The position numbers and the translations under genes were made by a program. The notes under the pieces were generated by a model. It did not search any database, was not told where the DNA came from, and was given only the letters and a program-made list of their open reading frames with translations. A stretch of DNA of 35,108 nt, from assembly GCF_000972705.2 (NCBI RefSeq), contig NZ_LATL02000350.1, positions 1-35,108 of the forward strand, given 5' to 3'. Shown one piece after another: positions 10,090-18,115 of this stretch (position 1 is the first letter of the stretch; each line of letters starts with the position of its first letter). The stretch is from Limnoraphis robusta CS-951 (GTDB taxonomy: Bacteria; Cyanobacteriota; Cyanobacteriia; Cyanobacteriales; Microcoleaceae).

Positions 10090-10121
10090 AGGATGAAAGT
10101 TATATAAAATAGTGAATAGCA

Positions 10122-10559
10122 ATGATTATTTTCACCCAACATTTCCAACCCAAAACCAACCCCCATATTGATTTTATCATCCCGTTAACAGCCGAACAAC
10201 GCCATCGCAGTCGTCAAACGATTGAGTTATCATCCAGTCAAAAAGTCTATTTACGTTTACCGCGAGGAACGGTATTAGAAGATGGGGATTTATTACAGTC
10301 TGAAACACAAGAACACATTGCTCAAATCATCGCCAAACCCGAACCCGTAATCACCGTTAAAGCTAATACCGAACTTGATTTAATTCGAGGGGCTTATCAT
10401 CTGGGAAATCGTCATGTTCCGTTAGAAATTACCTCAACTTATTTAAGATTATCACCCGATTCTGTGTTAGAGTCAATGTTGGTAAAATTAGGTTTAGAGG
10501 TTGTCGAAGAAATTGCGCCCTTTTATCCCGAAAAAGGAGCCTACGGACATCATCATTAG
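10122..10559 (+). CDS. ureE: Urease accessory nickel chaperone UreE
   Basis: A 145-aa cytoplasmic metallochaperone that delivers nickel to the UreD-UreF-UreG-apourease complex. The N-terminal peptide-binding-like domain contains RTxxEL-like text (RSRQTIELSS, VYLRLPRGTVLEDGD). The C-terminal nickel-binding domain contains LIRGAYHLGNRHVP, including the family's conserved histidine, and ends in a short GHHH tail. The tail is far shorter than the His-rich tails of Klebsiella-type UreE, as in many cyanobacteria. It heads the local urease run; ureF follows after 23 bases and was probably co-transcribed. Confidence 0.95.
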   Translation: MIIFTQHFQPKTNPHIDFIIPLTAEQRHRSRQTIELSSSQKVYLRLPRGTVLEDGDLLQSETQEHIAQIIAKPEPVITVKANTELDLIRGAYHLGNRHVPLEITSTYLRLSPDSVLESMLVKLGLEVVEEIAPFYPEKGAYGHHH

Positions 10560-10582
10560 CCTTAATTTAGGAGAATAATACC

Positions 10583-11281
10583 TTGATTCTCAATCTTTTA
10601 CAACTGGCGAGTCCAGCCTTACCGTTGGGTGCTTATAGTTATTCAGAAGGCATAGAAACCTTAATTCATCACAAAGGAATTACAGATGAAAACAGTTTAG
10701 AGTCTTGGCTGATGCAAGAGATAAGACTGGGTTCAATTAGAATTGAAGCGGCCATTATGTTGAGGGCGTATCGGTGTTTTGTCAGGAATGAATTAACCGA
10801 TTTAACCGATTGGAATCAATGGTTAAGTGCAGCCAGAGAAACATCAGAACTTAGAAAACAAAGCTGGCAAATGGGTAATAGTTTAATAAAATTGTTGTTA
10901 GAATTAGAAGGCATTCAAAAACCCTCTTCAACGCAATCCGATATTTTTAAACTCGAAACCTGTGCGGCAATTATTGGCAAACCTTGTAATTATGCGATCG
11001 CCTTTGGTTTAGGGGCGAGTTATTGGCAAATTGAACCTGAAAATGCGTTACTGGGATATCTCCATAGTTGGGCAACAAATCTGATTAATACTGGAGTTAA
11101 ACTCATTCCAATGGGTCAAACACACGGGCAAAAATTACTGTTAAAACTCCATCCCGAAATCACCCAAGCCAGCGAGGAAATTTATCTCTTAGAAGATGAT
11201 GATTTAGTCAGTTGTAGTTGGGGTTTAGGACTGGCAAGTATGCAGCATGAAACTCAATATACTCGTTTGTTTAGAAGCTAA
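10583..11281 (+). CDS. ureF: Urease accessory protein UreF
   Basis: A 232-aa helical protein that binds UreD on apourease and controls the UreG GTPase step of metallocentre assembly. It starts with the family block LLQLASPALPLGAYSYSEG and keeps the later GQTHGQKLL and GLASMQHETQYTRLFRS blocks at the C-terminus. The start is TTG at 10583, preceded by AGGAG at 10569-10573. This is an unusual start codon with well-placed ribosome binding, and no ATG fits the conserved beginning. A 32-bp tandem array begins seven bases after the stop. Confidence 0.95.
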   Translation: MILNLLQLASPALPLGAYSYSEGIETLIHHKGITDENSLESWLMQEIRLGSIRIEAAIMLRAYRCFVRNELTDLTDWNQWLSAARETSELRKQSWQMGNSLIKLLLELEGIQKPSSTQSDIFKLETCAAIIGKPCNYAIAFGLGASYWQIEPENALLGYLHSWATNLINTGVKLIPMGQTHGQKLLLKLHPEITQASEEIYLLEDDDLVSCSWGLGLASMQHETQYTRLFRS

Positions 11282-11287
11282 TTTTTC

Positions 11288-11479
11288 GGATGTGTTGAAG
11301 AATGAAACCCAACATTGTAGGTTGGGTTGAAGAATGAAACCCAACATTGTAGGATGTGTTGAAGAATGAAACCCAACATTGTAGGATGTGTTGAAGAATG
11401 AAACCCAACATTGTAGGATGTGTTGAAGAATGAAACCCAACATTGTAGGTTGGGTTGAAGAATGAAACCCAACATTACC
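11288..11479. repeat. 32-bp tandem array, six units, between ureF and ureG
   Basis: Six head-to-tail units of 32 bp start at 11288, 11320, 11352, 11384, 11416 and 11448; the last degrades at its final bases. Units 2 and 6 begin GGTTGGGTTG, so their GTTGGGTT arm pairs perfectly with AACCCAAC later in the unit. Units 1, 3, 4 and 5 begin GGATGTGTTG and pair imperfectly. There are no unique spacers, so it is not a CRISPR array. The core (TTGGGTT...AACCCAA) is a palindrome widespread in cyanobacterial genomes. Apparent reverse-strand proteins here are repeat translations. Confidence 0.93.
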
Positions 11480-11509
11480 CTAAACCTACTTTTAAAGTTT
11501 AAAAACCTC

Positions 11510-11518
11510 TGGTATAAT
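11510..11518 (+). promoter_or_regulatory. Putative extended -10 promoter element for ureG
   Basis: TGG-TATAAT (11510-11518) is a TGn-extended -10 box, 38 bases before the ureG start and just after the tandem array. No good -35 box is seen. It suggests ureG can be transcribed separately from ureEF. Confidence 0.4.
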
Positions 11519-11556
11519 TTAGCAAAATATTAGATAAAATCAGGAAAAAATCAACG

Positions 11557-12153
11557 ATGACAGCCTTTAGAATTGGAATAGCAGGGCCAGTCGGTTCAGG
11601 AAAAACAGCCCTTCTCGATGCCTTGTGTAAATCGATGCGAGATCAATATCAAATTGCTGTTGTTACCAACGATATTTACACCCAAGAAGACGCCCAATTT
11701 TTAGTCCGTTCCCAAGCGTTAGAAACAGACAGAATATTAGGCGTAGAAACGGGCGGTTGTCCTCACACGGCTATTCGTGAAGATGCCTCAATAAACCTCG
11801 CAGCCATAGAAGATTTAGAGTTAAAATTTGAGAATCTTGATATTGTCTTTCTCGAAAGTGGTGGGGATAATTTAGCCGCAACTTTTAGCCCCGAACTTGT
11901 TGATTTAACCCTTTATGTGATCGATGTCGCTGCCGGAGATAAAATCCCCAGAAAAGGCGGCCCTGGTATTACCAAATCGGATTTATTAGTGATTAATAAA
12001 ATAGACCTCGCCCCGTTTGTTGGGGCCGATTTAAAGATTATGGAACGAGATGCTAAAAAAATGCGAGGCGAGAAACCCTTTGTGTTTACGAATTTAAAAA
12101 CAAAACAAGGTTTAGAAAATGTACAGCAGTTTATTCAAAATAATTTGATTTAA
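11557..12153 (+). CDS. ureG: Urease accessory GTPase UreG
   Basis: A 198-aa SIMIBI-class GTPase that couples GTP hydrolysis to nickel insertion into urease. The P-loop [15 protein letters not shown] is near residues 9-23. [15 protein letters not shown] follows, then the metal-binding [15 protein letters not shown] block with the conserved Cys-Pro-His, [15 protein letters not shown], and the guanine-specificity motif NKIDLAP. The length and motif order are typical, and it looks fully functional. It is separated from ureF by the 32-bp array and followed by a terminator-like hairpin before the next gene. Confidence 0.98.
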   Translation: MTAFRIGIAGPVGSGKTALLDALCKSMRDQYQIAVVTNDIYTQEDAQFLVRSQALETDRILGVETGGCPHTAIREDASINLAAIEDLELKFENLDIVFLESGGDNLAATFSPELVDLTLYVIDVAAGDKIPRKGGPGITKSDLLVINKIDLAPFVGADLKIMERDAKKMRGEKPFVFTNLKTKQGLENVQQFIQNNLI

Positions 12154-12226
12154 TTTTAATTTATATTTTGATAACTTTGTCGGGTTCATCAAATTCGTTA
12201 ATTTTGTTACACATAACCCTAAAACT

Positions 12227-12255
12227 TCAGTATTTTCACTGAGAAATTTTTTTTT
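12227..12255 (+). terminator. Putative Rho-independent terminator after ureG
   Basis: TCAGT (12227-12231) pairs with ACTGA (12238-12242), and a nine-T run (12247-12255) follows. The stem is short but the T-run is strong. A similar half-copy (TTCCGTATTTCCACTG) follows at about 12261. Confidence 0.5.
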
Positions 12256-12351
12256 AAAAGTTCCGTATTTCCACTGTGGCTTTTACAGTTGGCTTCAGGT
12301 TAAGCTGGACTCAAATCTACTCAGGCTGAAGAACGCCAAGGACAAACACTC

Positions 12352-13047
12352 ATGTTGAAGCGACTCATTGTAGGGTTAATTAGCGTCACACTTCTATTTC
12401 AGAGTTTAGTATTCAGCAGTCCAGTTTATGCGAGTCCAGTTATTACGACTGAAAACTCTCAAGCAGTCCATAAAATCCCCTTTTCAAACTCAATAGAATT
12501 TTATCAGGAGCTAGATAAAGCTTTGAAGTCAAACGAACCAATCGTAATTAAAACTGATTTTAAGAGCTATGAAGAGTTTCCAAAAGATTTAAAAAATATT
12601 GTTAAGGTTGATCCTTCAAATTCATCTATTGGAACGGGAGGTGTAATAGGCGCACTTCCAGGCGCTCATCTTGCTCTCCCGGCTGCTGGGATGGGAGCTG
12701 CTACTGGCTTAACTTTACCTCTTACTGAAGTAACTGGTGCTGATAGCTTAATCGCAGGAGCGGTAGGGCAATTGCCTAACGTAATGATGCCTGCATTGCT
12801 AGATGAAAAAGCACTTTATCTGATGATATGTGTAACTATAACAGGTACAGGAGCGGGAATAGGAGGATTGGTAGGAGGACCCTTTGGAGCCTTAGTTGGA
12901 GGAGGATTAGCGGGTGGAGCTTGTCTTATAAAAGACACAGTAGATAAGGCTTTTCAAAGTCTAGATCATTCGGCTGAAATAAAATGCGGACCTTACGGAT
13001 GCACAATAACTATTAAGCCTACTAAGCCAGCATCTTCTGTTGCCTAA
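12352..13047 (+). CDS. Secreted glycine-rich protein of unknown function
   Basis: 231 aa, family not recognised. It has a clear Sec signal peptide: basic MLKRLI, a hydrophobic core, and probable cleavage after VYA at residue 27. A polar segment follows to about residue 95, then a glycine/alanine-rich hydrophobic stretch (about 97-190, for example GTGAGIGGLVGGPFGALVGG) of the glycine-zipper kind that can pack in membranes. The C-terminal segment has a CGPYGC cysteine pair. AAGGA at 12338-12342 supports the ATG. It sits between ureG and ureD and has terminator-like hairpins on both sides, so it is probably a separate unit inserted in the urease locus. A membrane-active peptide precursor or a periplasmic structural protein are guesses only. 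Confidence 0.75.
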   Translation: MLKRLIVGLISVTLLFQSLVFSSPVYASPVITTENSQAVHKIPFSNSIEFYQELDKALKSNEPIVIKTDFKSYEEFPKDLKNIVKVDPSNSSIGTGGVIGALPGAHLALPAAGMGAATGLTLPLTEVTGADSLIAGAVGQLPNVMMPALLDEKALYLMICVTITGTGAGIGGLVGGPFGALVGGGLAGGACLIKDTVDKAFQSLDHSAEIKCGPYGCTITIKPTKPASSVA

Positions 13048-13076
13048 ACTTCAATAAATTATAAATTCTATTATAG

Positions 13077-13102
13077 AGGTAGGTTAAAGCTTTAATCTAC
13101 CT
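13077..13102 (+). terminator. Palindromic terminator-like hairpin before ureD
   Basis: AGGTAGGTTAAAG (13077-13089) and CTTTAATCTACCT (13090-13102) pair over 12 of 13 positions. A T-rich tail (TATTTATTTT) follows. It probably ends the transcript of the secreted-protein gene. It also lies 80 bases ahead of ureD, so an operator role is possible. Confidence 0.5.
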
Positions 13103-13182
13103 TATTTATTTTGGGGTTAAAATTTCAAAACTTATCCAACTTCATTTATAATAACGGGGTCGAACCAGAGTTAAATATTCTA

Positions 13183-14025
13183 ATGACCCCTGAAAAATCA
13201 ACGGGATGGCAAGGAATTCTGCGGTTAAAATACGCCAAAGATAACAATTCAACGAAACTCATAGAAGCCTATAGCCAAGCCCCCCTAAAAATTCAACGTT
13301 CATTTTATCCTGAAGGAAAAGACATCTGTCATAATGTTATTTTACACACAGCCGGAGGAATTGTTGGAGGCGATCGCTTGTTGCAAGAAATTCATTTACA
13401 ACCCAAAACCCAAGCCGTTATTACCACCGCCTCCGCGAGTAAAATTTATCGTAGTAGCGGAAAACAAGCCAAACAAACCGTTAAAATAAAAGTAGATGAA
13501 AACGCTTGTTGTGAATATTTACCCCGAGAAACCATTATTTTTAATGGCGCAATTTATCGCCAAGATTTGCAGGTAGAATTAGGACAAAATGCGACATGGT
13601 TGGGATGGGAAATTACCCGGTTTGGACGCACCGCCAGAGGGGAAAAATATACCCAAGGAGAATGGCGATCTTGTACCGAAATCTGGCAAAATGGAAAGCC
13701 ATTATGGATAGATCGTCAATGGCTACCTGCGAGTGAAGAAATACTCACCAGTCCTCACGGTTTAGCGGGACAAGCTATTGTGGGAACTTTGGCTTGGGTG
13801 GGACATTCGGTTTCTGAAGAAATGTTAAAAGAAATTCGACAATTGTGGAATCCCCCCGACACTTTAGGAGAAGTGGGAGTCACCCAACTTTTATCGGGTT
13901 TGTTGTGTCGTTATCGCGGAAATACAACCCAAGAGGTGATAAACTGGTTTACAACTGTTTGGCAACTCATCCGCCAAAATCATCAGGGACGAGTGATCAC
14001 TCAGCCCAGAGTTTGGAAGATTTAA
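13183..14025 (+). CDS. ureD: Urease accessory protein UreD (UreH)
   Basis: 280 aa. UreD binds apourease and forms, with UreF and UreG, the complex that inserts nickel; it is thought to offer a tunnel for the metal. Family blocks are WQGILRLKYA near the start, HTAGGIVGGDRL, TTASASKIYRS, PRETIIFNGA, and WEITRFGRTARGE. The ATG at 13183 gives the usual length and start. An in-frame TTG at 13111 would add 24 unconserved residues. It is followed closely by ureA (24-base gap) and then ureB, forming a ureDAB run as in many cyanobacteria. Confidence 0.93.
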   Translation: MTPEKSTGWQGILRLKYAKDNNSTKLIEAYSQAPLKIQRSFYPEGKDICHNVILHTAGGIVGGDRLLQEIHLQPKTQAVITTASASKIYRSSGKQAKQTVKIKVDENACCEYLPRETIIFNGAIYRQDLQVELGQNATWLGWEITRFGRTARGEKYTQGEWRSCTEIWQNGKPLWIDRQWLPASEEILTSPHGLAGQAIVGTLAWVGHSVSEEMLKEIRQLWNPPDTLGEVGVTQLLSGLLCRYRGNTTQEVINWFTTVWQLIRQNHQGRVITQPRVWKI

Positions 14026-14049
14026 CTCAACATAAGGTGTGCAGAAATT

Positions 14050-14352
14050 ATGCAATTAACGCCTCAAGAAAAAGATAAATTATTGATTTTTACGGCCGCA
14101 TTACTGGCTGAAAGACGCAAAGATAAAGGCTTGAAACTTAACTATCCAGAAGCGGTTGCCTATCTGTCTGCGGCGATTTTAGAAGGGGCGAGAGAAGGGC
14201 GAACCGTTGCCGAATTAATGAGTTATGGTAAAACCTTGTTAACCCGTGATGATGTCATGGAGGGTATACCGGAAATGGTGGAAGAAGTGCAAGTCGAAGC
14301 CACTTTTCCAGATGGCACCAAGTTAGTGACAATTCACAATCCTATCGTTTAA
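14050..14352 (+). CDS. ureA: Urease gamma subunit
   Basis: 100 aa, the usual size of the bacterial gamma chain. It starts [20 protein letters not shown] and has the conserved [20 protein letters not shown] and [16 protein letters not shown] segments, ending in VTIHNPIV. It is a structural subunit of the cytoplasmic (alpha-beta-gamma)3 urease that splits urea into ammonia and carbamate. It lies between ureD and ureB with short gaps and was probably translated from one mRNA with them. Confidence 0.98.
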   Translation: MQLTPQEKDKLLIFTAALLAERRKDKGLKLNYPEAVAYLSAAILEGAREGRTVAELMSYGKTLLTRDDVMEGIPEMVEEVQVEATFPDGTKLVTIHNPIV

Positions 14353-14391
14353 AATAGAAAGATTATCCCTATATTCTCTGATCAATTATTT

Positions 14392-14697
14392 ATGATTCCC
14401 GGTGAATTTTTTGTAAAAAAAGGTGAAATTGAACTGAATCCGGGTCGAACCACCCGAATAGTAAAAGTGTCGAATACCGGAGATCGTCCCATTCAAGTTG
14501 GTTCTCATTTTCATTTCTACGAGGTGAACACCGCCCTAGAATTTGAACGAGAACAAACCAAAGGAATGCGATTGAATATTCCCGCCGGAACTGCGGTTCG
14601 GTTTGAACCCGGAGACGAACGAGAAATTGAGTTAGTTTCTCTAGCGGGAAGTCGTCAGGTTTATGGCTTGAATGGGAAAATAAACGGTCAACTTTGA
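14392..14697 (+). CDS. ureB: Urease beta subunit
   Basis: 101 aa, matching the usual beta chain: [55 protein letters not shown], and [18 protein letters not shown]. It packs against UreC near the active-site flap. In most bacteria ureC follows directly. Here a 592-codon heme peroxidase gene begins 57 bases downstream, and ureC is 3.4 kb away, so beta and alpha chains must be expressed from separated genes. Confidence 0.98.
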   Translation: MIPGEFFVKKGEIELNPGRTTRIVKVSNTGDRPIQVGSHFHFYEVNTALEFEREQTKGMRLNIPAGTAVRFEPGDEREIELVSLAGSRQVYGLNGKINGQL

Positions 14698-14753
14698 TGT
14701 GAAATTAGCTGGTCACGAAGACTTTTTCACCCCAACTTAAATCATCAATAACT

Positions 14754-16532
14754 ATGTTTAATTTCTTGACAAATTTGTTTGGTAAAAACAAACCTTGGCA
14801 TGAACGACCTACTGTTATAGCCTTGTTTGAATTAATCCAATTCCGTGACCGTATGCGGCAGGAAAATCTCCATGATACGGCCACCTTACCCACGACAGAT
14901 GATGTCACCCAGCCCCAACCCAGTGAGGACGGTAGCCATAGTAAAATTCGGACGGCCGATGGGAGTTTCAACGATCTCAATGACCCAAAAATGGGGCGAG
15001 TGGGTTCGCGCTTCGGACGCAACGTACCCCTAAGCAAAGTGTATCCAGATGAAGCGAATTTACTCAACCCCAATCCCCGTGAGATTAGCCGTAAACTACT
15101 GGGTCGAGATGAATTTGTTCCGGCGACGACCCTTAATCTATTAGCTGGGGCGTGGATTCAATTTCAAACCCATGATTGGTTTGCCCACGGTAACGACCAA
15201 CAGGGGGAAAAATACGAGTTACCCCTGGCAGAAGATGATCCCTGGCCGCAAGAACATCGTCCCCTGCAAGTGCAGAAAACGGAAGCAGACGCCACCCGTC
15301 TGTCGGGGGATACATCTGGGCCTCCCACCTACATCAATAAAGTCACCCATTGGTGGGATGCGTCCCAAATTTATGGCAGTGACCAACAAACCATCGATAA
15401 ATTGCGTACCCACTCAGACGGCAAAATGATTCTCGCTGAGAATGACTTGTTGCCTCTAGACCCAGAAATTGGGGTGGCGATGGCGGGATTTAATGATAAC
15501 TGGTGGGTTGGCTTGGCGATGCTGCATACCCTGTTTGTTAAGGAACATAATCACCTTTGCGATCGCCTAAAACAACAATATCCCCACTGGAATGATGAAC
15601 AACTTTTTCAACGCGCCCGATTAATTAATGCGGCTCTTTTAGCTAAAATTCATACCGTAGAATGGACTCCTGCTATTCTCGGACATCCGGCTTTACAAAT
15701 TGGGATGCGGGGCAATTGGTGGGGTTTATTAGGTCAGGAATTCAAAGATAGTTTCGGTCGCATTGGGGATGGGGAATTACTCAGTGGAATTGTGGGTTCG
15801 CCAACCGATCAGCACGCTGCCCCTTACTATCTTACAGAAGAATTCGTCGCTGTGTATCGGATGCACCCTTTGATGCCCGATGAATTCAAGTTTTATTCGG
15901 TCAAAGATGGTCGCTTGTTAGTCACCAAAGACTTGTTTGAAGTGTCGGGTAAGCGTTCCCGCAGTTTGGAAGAAGAAATCAGCATGGCGGATTTATTCTA
16001 CTCCTTTGGAATTTCCCATCCGGGGGCGATTACTCTTCATAATTATCCCAAATTGTTGCAAACTTTGGTGCGGGATAATGGGGAAGTTTTTGATTTGGCT
16101 GCGGTGGATATTCTCCGAGATCGGGAACGGGGTGTACCTCGCTACAATGATTTCCGAGAATTGATTGGACGTAAACGGGTTAATTCCTTTGAGGAAATTA
16201 CAGACAATTCCGAGTGGGCGAAGGAGTTACGGGAAGTTTACAACAACGACATCAACACTGTTGACTTGATGGTGGGGATGTTTGCCGAAAATCCGCCCAA
16301 GGGTTTTGGGTTTAGTGATACGGCTTTTCGGGTGTTTATTTTGATGGCATCCCGACGACTGAAAAGCGATCGCTTCTTCACCAAAGATTATACCGCAGAA
16401 ACCTACACCCAATTAGGTTTAGATTGGATTGATGACAATAGTATGTTAACGGTTCTTCGCCGTCATTATCCCAGTCTTCAAAGAACGTTATTGGGAGTAG
16501 AAAACGGTTTTGCACCTTGGAAAAAAATCTAA
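14754..16532 (+). CDS. Animal-type heme peroxidase of the cyclooxygenase/alpha-dioxygenase group (fatty-acid dioxygenase-like)
   Basis: 592 aa. The heme-peroxidase fold is marked by the distal His in FQTHDWFAHG (His140). The block AVYRMHPLMPDEF carries Tyr368 and proximal His371, the same Tyr-x-x-His spacing as cyclooxygenase (YHWHPL) and plant alpha-dioxygenase (YRMH). Other family blocks are THWWDASQIYG, LFVKEHNHLCDRL, AKIHTVEWTPAIL and FGFSDTAFRVFILMASRRL. The catalytic Tyr points to oxygenation of fatty acids to hydroperoxides. A cyanobacterial relative of cyclooxygenase is known as a linoleate 10S-dioxygenase. The substrate and regiochemistry here are unknown. There is no signal peptide and no strong ribosome-binding site. 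It follows ureB by 57 bases, on the same strand, and ends at a strong hairpin. Confidence 0.88.
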   Translation: MFNFLTNLFGKNKPWHERPTVIALFELIQFRDRMRQENLHDTATLPTTDDVTQPQPSEDGSHSKIRTADGSFNDLNDPKMGRVGSRFGRNVPLSKVYPDEANLLNPNPREISRKLLGRDEFVPATTLNLLAGAWIQFQTHDWFAHGNDQQGEKYELPLAEDDPWPQEHRPLQVQKTEADATRLSGDTSGPPTYINKVTHWWDASQIYGSDQQTIDKLRTHSDGKMILAENDLLPLDPEIGVAMAGFNDNWWVGLAMLHTLFVKEHNHLCDRLKQQYPHWNDEQLFQRARLINAALLAKIHTVEWTPAILGHPALQIGMRGNWWGLLGQEFKDSFGRIGDGELLSGIVGSPTDQHAAPYYLTEEFVAVYRMHPLMPDEFKFYSVKDGRLLVTKDLFEVSGKRSRSLEEEISMADLFYSFGISHPGAITLHNYPKLLQTLVRDNGEVFDLAAVDILRDRERGVPRYNDFRELIGRKRVNSFEEITDNSEWAKELREVYNNDINTVDLMVGMFAENPPKGFGFSDTAFRVFILMASRRLKSDRFFTKDYTAETYTQLGLDWIDDNSMLTVLRRHYPSLQRTLLGVENGFAPWKKI

Positions 16533-16559
16533 ATTGCCAATCGTTAAATAGAGTTTGAT

Positions 16560-16603
16560 AGTGCCAAGTCCCTAGCATTTTTAGGATTAGACTTGGCACT
16601 TTT
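16560..16603. terminator. Strong hairpin terminator between convergent genes
   Basis: AGTGCCAAGTC (16560-16570) pairs perfectly with GACTTGGCACT (16590-16600), with an inner CCTA/TAGG stem, followed by TTTT on the plus strand. It lies between the convergent dioxygenase-like and P450-like genes, and the stem could end transcripts from both. Confidence 0.7.
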
Positions 16604-16613
16604 GCGTTGGTCG

Positions 16614-17516
16614 CTATCCTTGCTTAAGTTCTTGTTGCAAATCCGTCATAAACTCTAAAAAGAAGTCTTTAAAAACACAAACTCGATCTTCACTTCCCGT
16701 ACTAAAGGTAAATAAAATATCCTGAGTTTGAATTGCAGCTTCCCCAATTTTGAAGATAAAAACTGTTTTACCCGGTTTGGCCGGTGAGGAGAGTAAACCC
16801 TCAAAAGTTGAAGCTTGAGTAGCAATTCGGGGCGCTTGCAGAGTCAGAGGATTCGCTGTAAAAATCTCTTCCACTGGTTTATCCAAATTATTTTTTAAAA
16901 TTTGCAGCGCCCGGGTTGTTGTTTTAACAATTTCCCCGATGTTATGGTGTCCCGCATCTATAGGATGAACGTCCTTGGGGAGATTTTGTTCACAATAGTC
17001 CATGACTTGTTGGTGAGATTTTCGAGCCAGAATATATTTTTGAGGTTGTACAGCTTCACTAATTTCTTGTAAGGTATCTTTGGCAGCTTGAGTAATATTT
17101 GATGGTATCTCTTTACCGAAAAACCTCCGGTTAACGATTTGAACCATTTCATGGGCAATCACTTCATCCTTGTCGTTATTTCTTAATAATTGAGCAATTT
17201 TTTTCACATCATCTGAACTGTAACCTTTGGCTACTTGTTCCTTTAGATAATTTACTCGGGGTTGATAAGTGGGATTGCTTTTAGATTCTAACGCACAAAA
17301 CCACAAATCACGCCGATCATCATGAAATCTGCTCGCTCGCAAATAAAACCTCAGCCACCAGGGTAAAGAAGGTGTATCATAAGCGTGTAAACGATCTACA
17401 CTGCCTGATGTTTCAATTGTCTTAATTTGATCGGGATCGGTAACAATGACCACATCCAAAATCAAAGGTATATTGATACGCCGAGGTTTAGAAGCAGATG
17501 GGCTAGAATTTAACAT
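16614..17516 (-). CDS. Divergent, short cytochrome P450-like protein
   Basis: 300 aa, soluble. Several features in P450 order suggest a degenerate P450. The beginning is VVIVTDPDQIKTI. An I-helix-like DAGHHNIGEIVKTTTRAL sits near 187-203. VEEIFTANPLTLQAPRIA (215-232) stands where VEExLRxxPPxxxxxR is expected, and a beta-sheet segment PAKPGKTVFIFKIGEAA follows. FSTGSEDRVCVFKDFFLEFM (271-290) would place the thiolate ligand at Cys280. Oddities are its length (usual 400-500), Thr220 where the ExxR Arg should be, and a weak Cys-loop. It may be a hydroperoxide-processing enzyme like the ExxR-atypical P450s, or a decayed one. AGGAG lies five bases before the ATG. It faces the dioxygenase-like gene tail to tail. 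The family call is inference from motif order. Confidence 0.5.
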   Translation of the reverse strand: MLNSSPSASKPRRINIPLILDVVIVTDPDQIKTIETSGSVDRLHAYDTPSLPWWLRFYLRASRFHDDRRDLWFCALESKSNPTYQPRVNYLKEQVAKGYSSDDVKKIAQLLRNNDKDEVIAHEMVQIVNRRFFGKEIPSNITQAAKDTLQEISEAVQPQKYILARKSHQQVMDYCEQNLPKDVHPIDAGHHNIGEIVKTTTRALQILKNNLDKPVEEIFTANPLTLQAPRIATQASTFEGLLSSPAKPGKTVFIFKIGEAAIQTQDILFTFSTGSEDRVCVFKDFFLEFMTDLQQELKQG

Positions 17517-17782
17517 GGGTTCTCCTGAGAAAGTTTACAGACCTGTCTTGTCGAATTTTTTACCCAGTTCATCTCTGTGAGAAAATTAAAGATTTCAACC
17601 TGATGGGGTGACTACCCCGCTAAAAACCTGGTAGCTTCGTAATGAGATAAACTTGTGCTACAAAAAACGGTATCAATCGTTAACAAGACTGCTAATGCTC
17701 AAAGATCTCTCCTCCATTTTACCAGACTCATCCGGGAAAAATTGTTAGATCCGATCGCCGTTGAGTATAGAATGGGAGAAAA

Positions 17783-17908
17783 AATTATGAATGTAGAATT
17801 ATGAATGATGAAAAGGGGTCTATTATGGTAAGATAGAGTTCTCTGTTATCTGTCAATAAATTTTTGTGGATAATTCATAATTTGTAATTTAGGATTGATA
17901 ATTCATAC
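17783..17908. repeat. AT-rich imperfect repeats (ATTATGAAT / ATTCATAAT)
   Basis: ATTATGAAT occurs twice near 17785-17805. Its inverted form ATTCATA recurs near 17873-17907. The pieces can fold into a large imperfect hairpin upstream of the mini-element at 17909. No gene is seen between 17517 and 18115. Confidence 0.35.
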
Positions 17909-18027
17909 CATGTCCGGTTGATTAATGCGTGTTCTGAAGGCGGGGCGGGTTTTTTAAATTTAGTAATAGGTGTCAGGGATGGTTTAGAACCCGCCCCTAC
18001 ATAATCCTAATCGATTAATCGGACATG
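17909..18027. mobile_element. 119-bp palindromic miniature element upstream of ureC
   Basis: The ends are CATGTCCG (17909-17916) and CGGACATG (18020-18027), with nearby ATTAAT on both sides. Inside, GGGGCGGGTT (17942-17951) pairs with AACCCGCCCC (17988-17997). There is no coding capacity. The nested inverted repeats fit a MITE-like or dispersed cyanobacterial palindrome. GTAGGGGCGGGTTC (17987-18000, minus strand) recurs at 25794 and 34992. It ends about 90 bases before ureC and so may affect ureC expression. Confidence 0.55.
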
Positions 18028-18115
18028 ATATCATAACTTATAATTCTGTTAAATTGGGAGTTGAACTGCCTGAAGTTTATACTCCGTAAACCGCAATTAA
18101 CAAGGGGAATTCGTG

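Noticed and set aside
10032..10121. NtcA-type operator (GTA-N8-TAC) ahead of the urease genes
   Set aside because: No match was found by eye ahead of ureE, ureD or ureC. GTA and TAC in the palindrome at 13077-13102 are 16 bases apart, which does not fit.
11225..11475. Reverse-strand ORFs reading repeated MLGFILQ/CWVSFFN peptides
   Set aside because: They are translations of the 32-bp tandem array; no ribosome-binding site and pure repeat composition.
11288..11479. CRISPR array
   Set aside because: Units are directly contiguous without unique spacers, and no cas genes are in the window.
17517..18115. Insertion sequence with a transposase upstream of ureC
   Set aside because: The 119-bp element has inverted ends but no reading frame; only a non-autonomous element or palindrome is supported.
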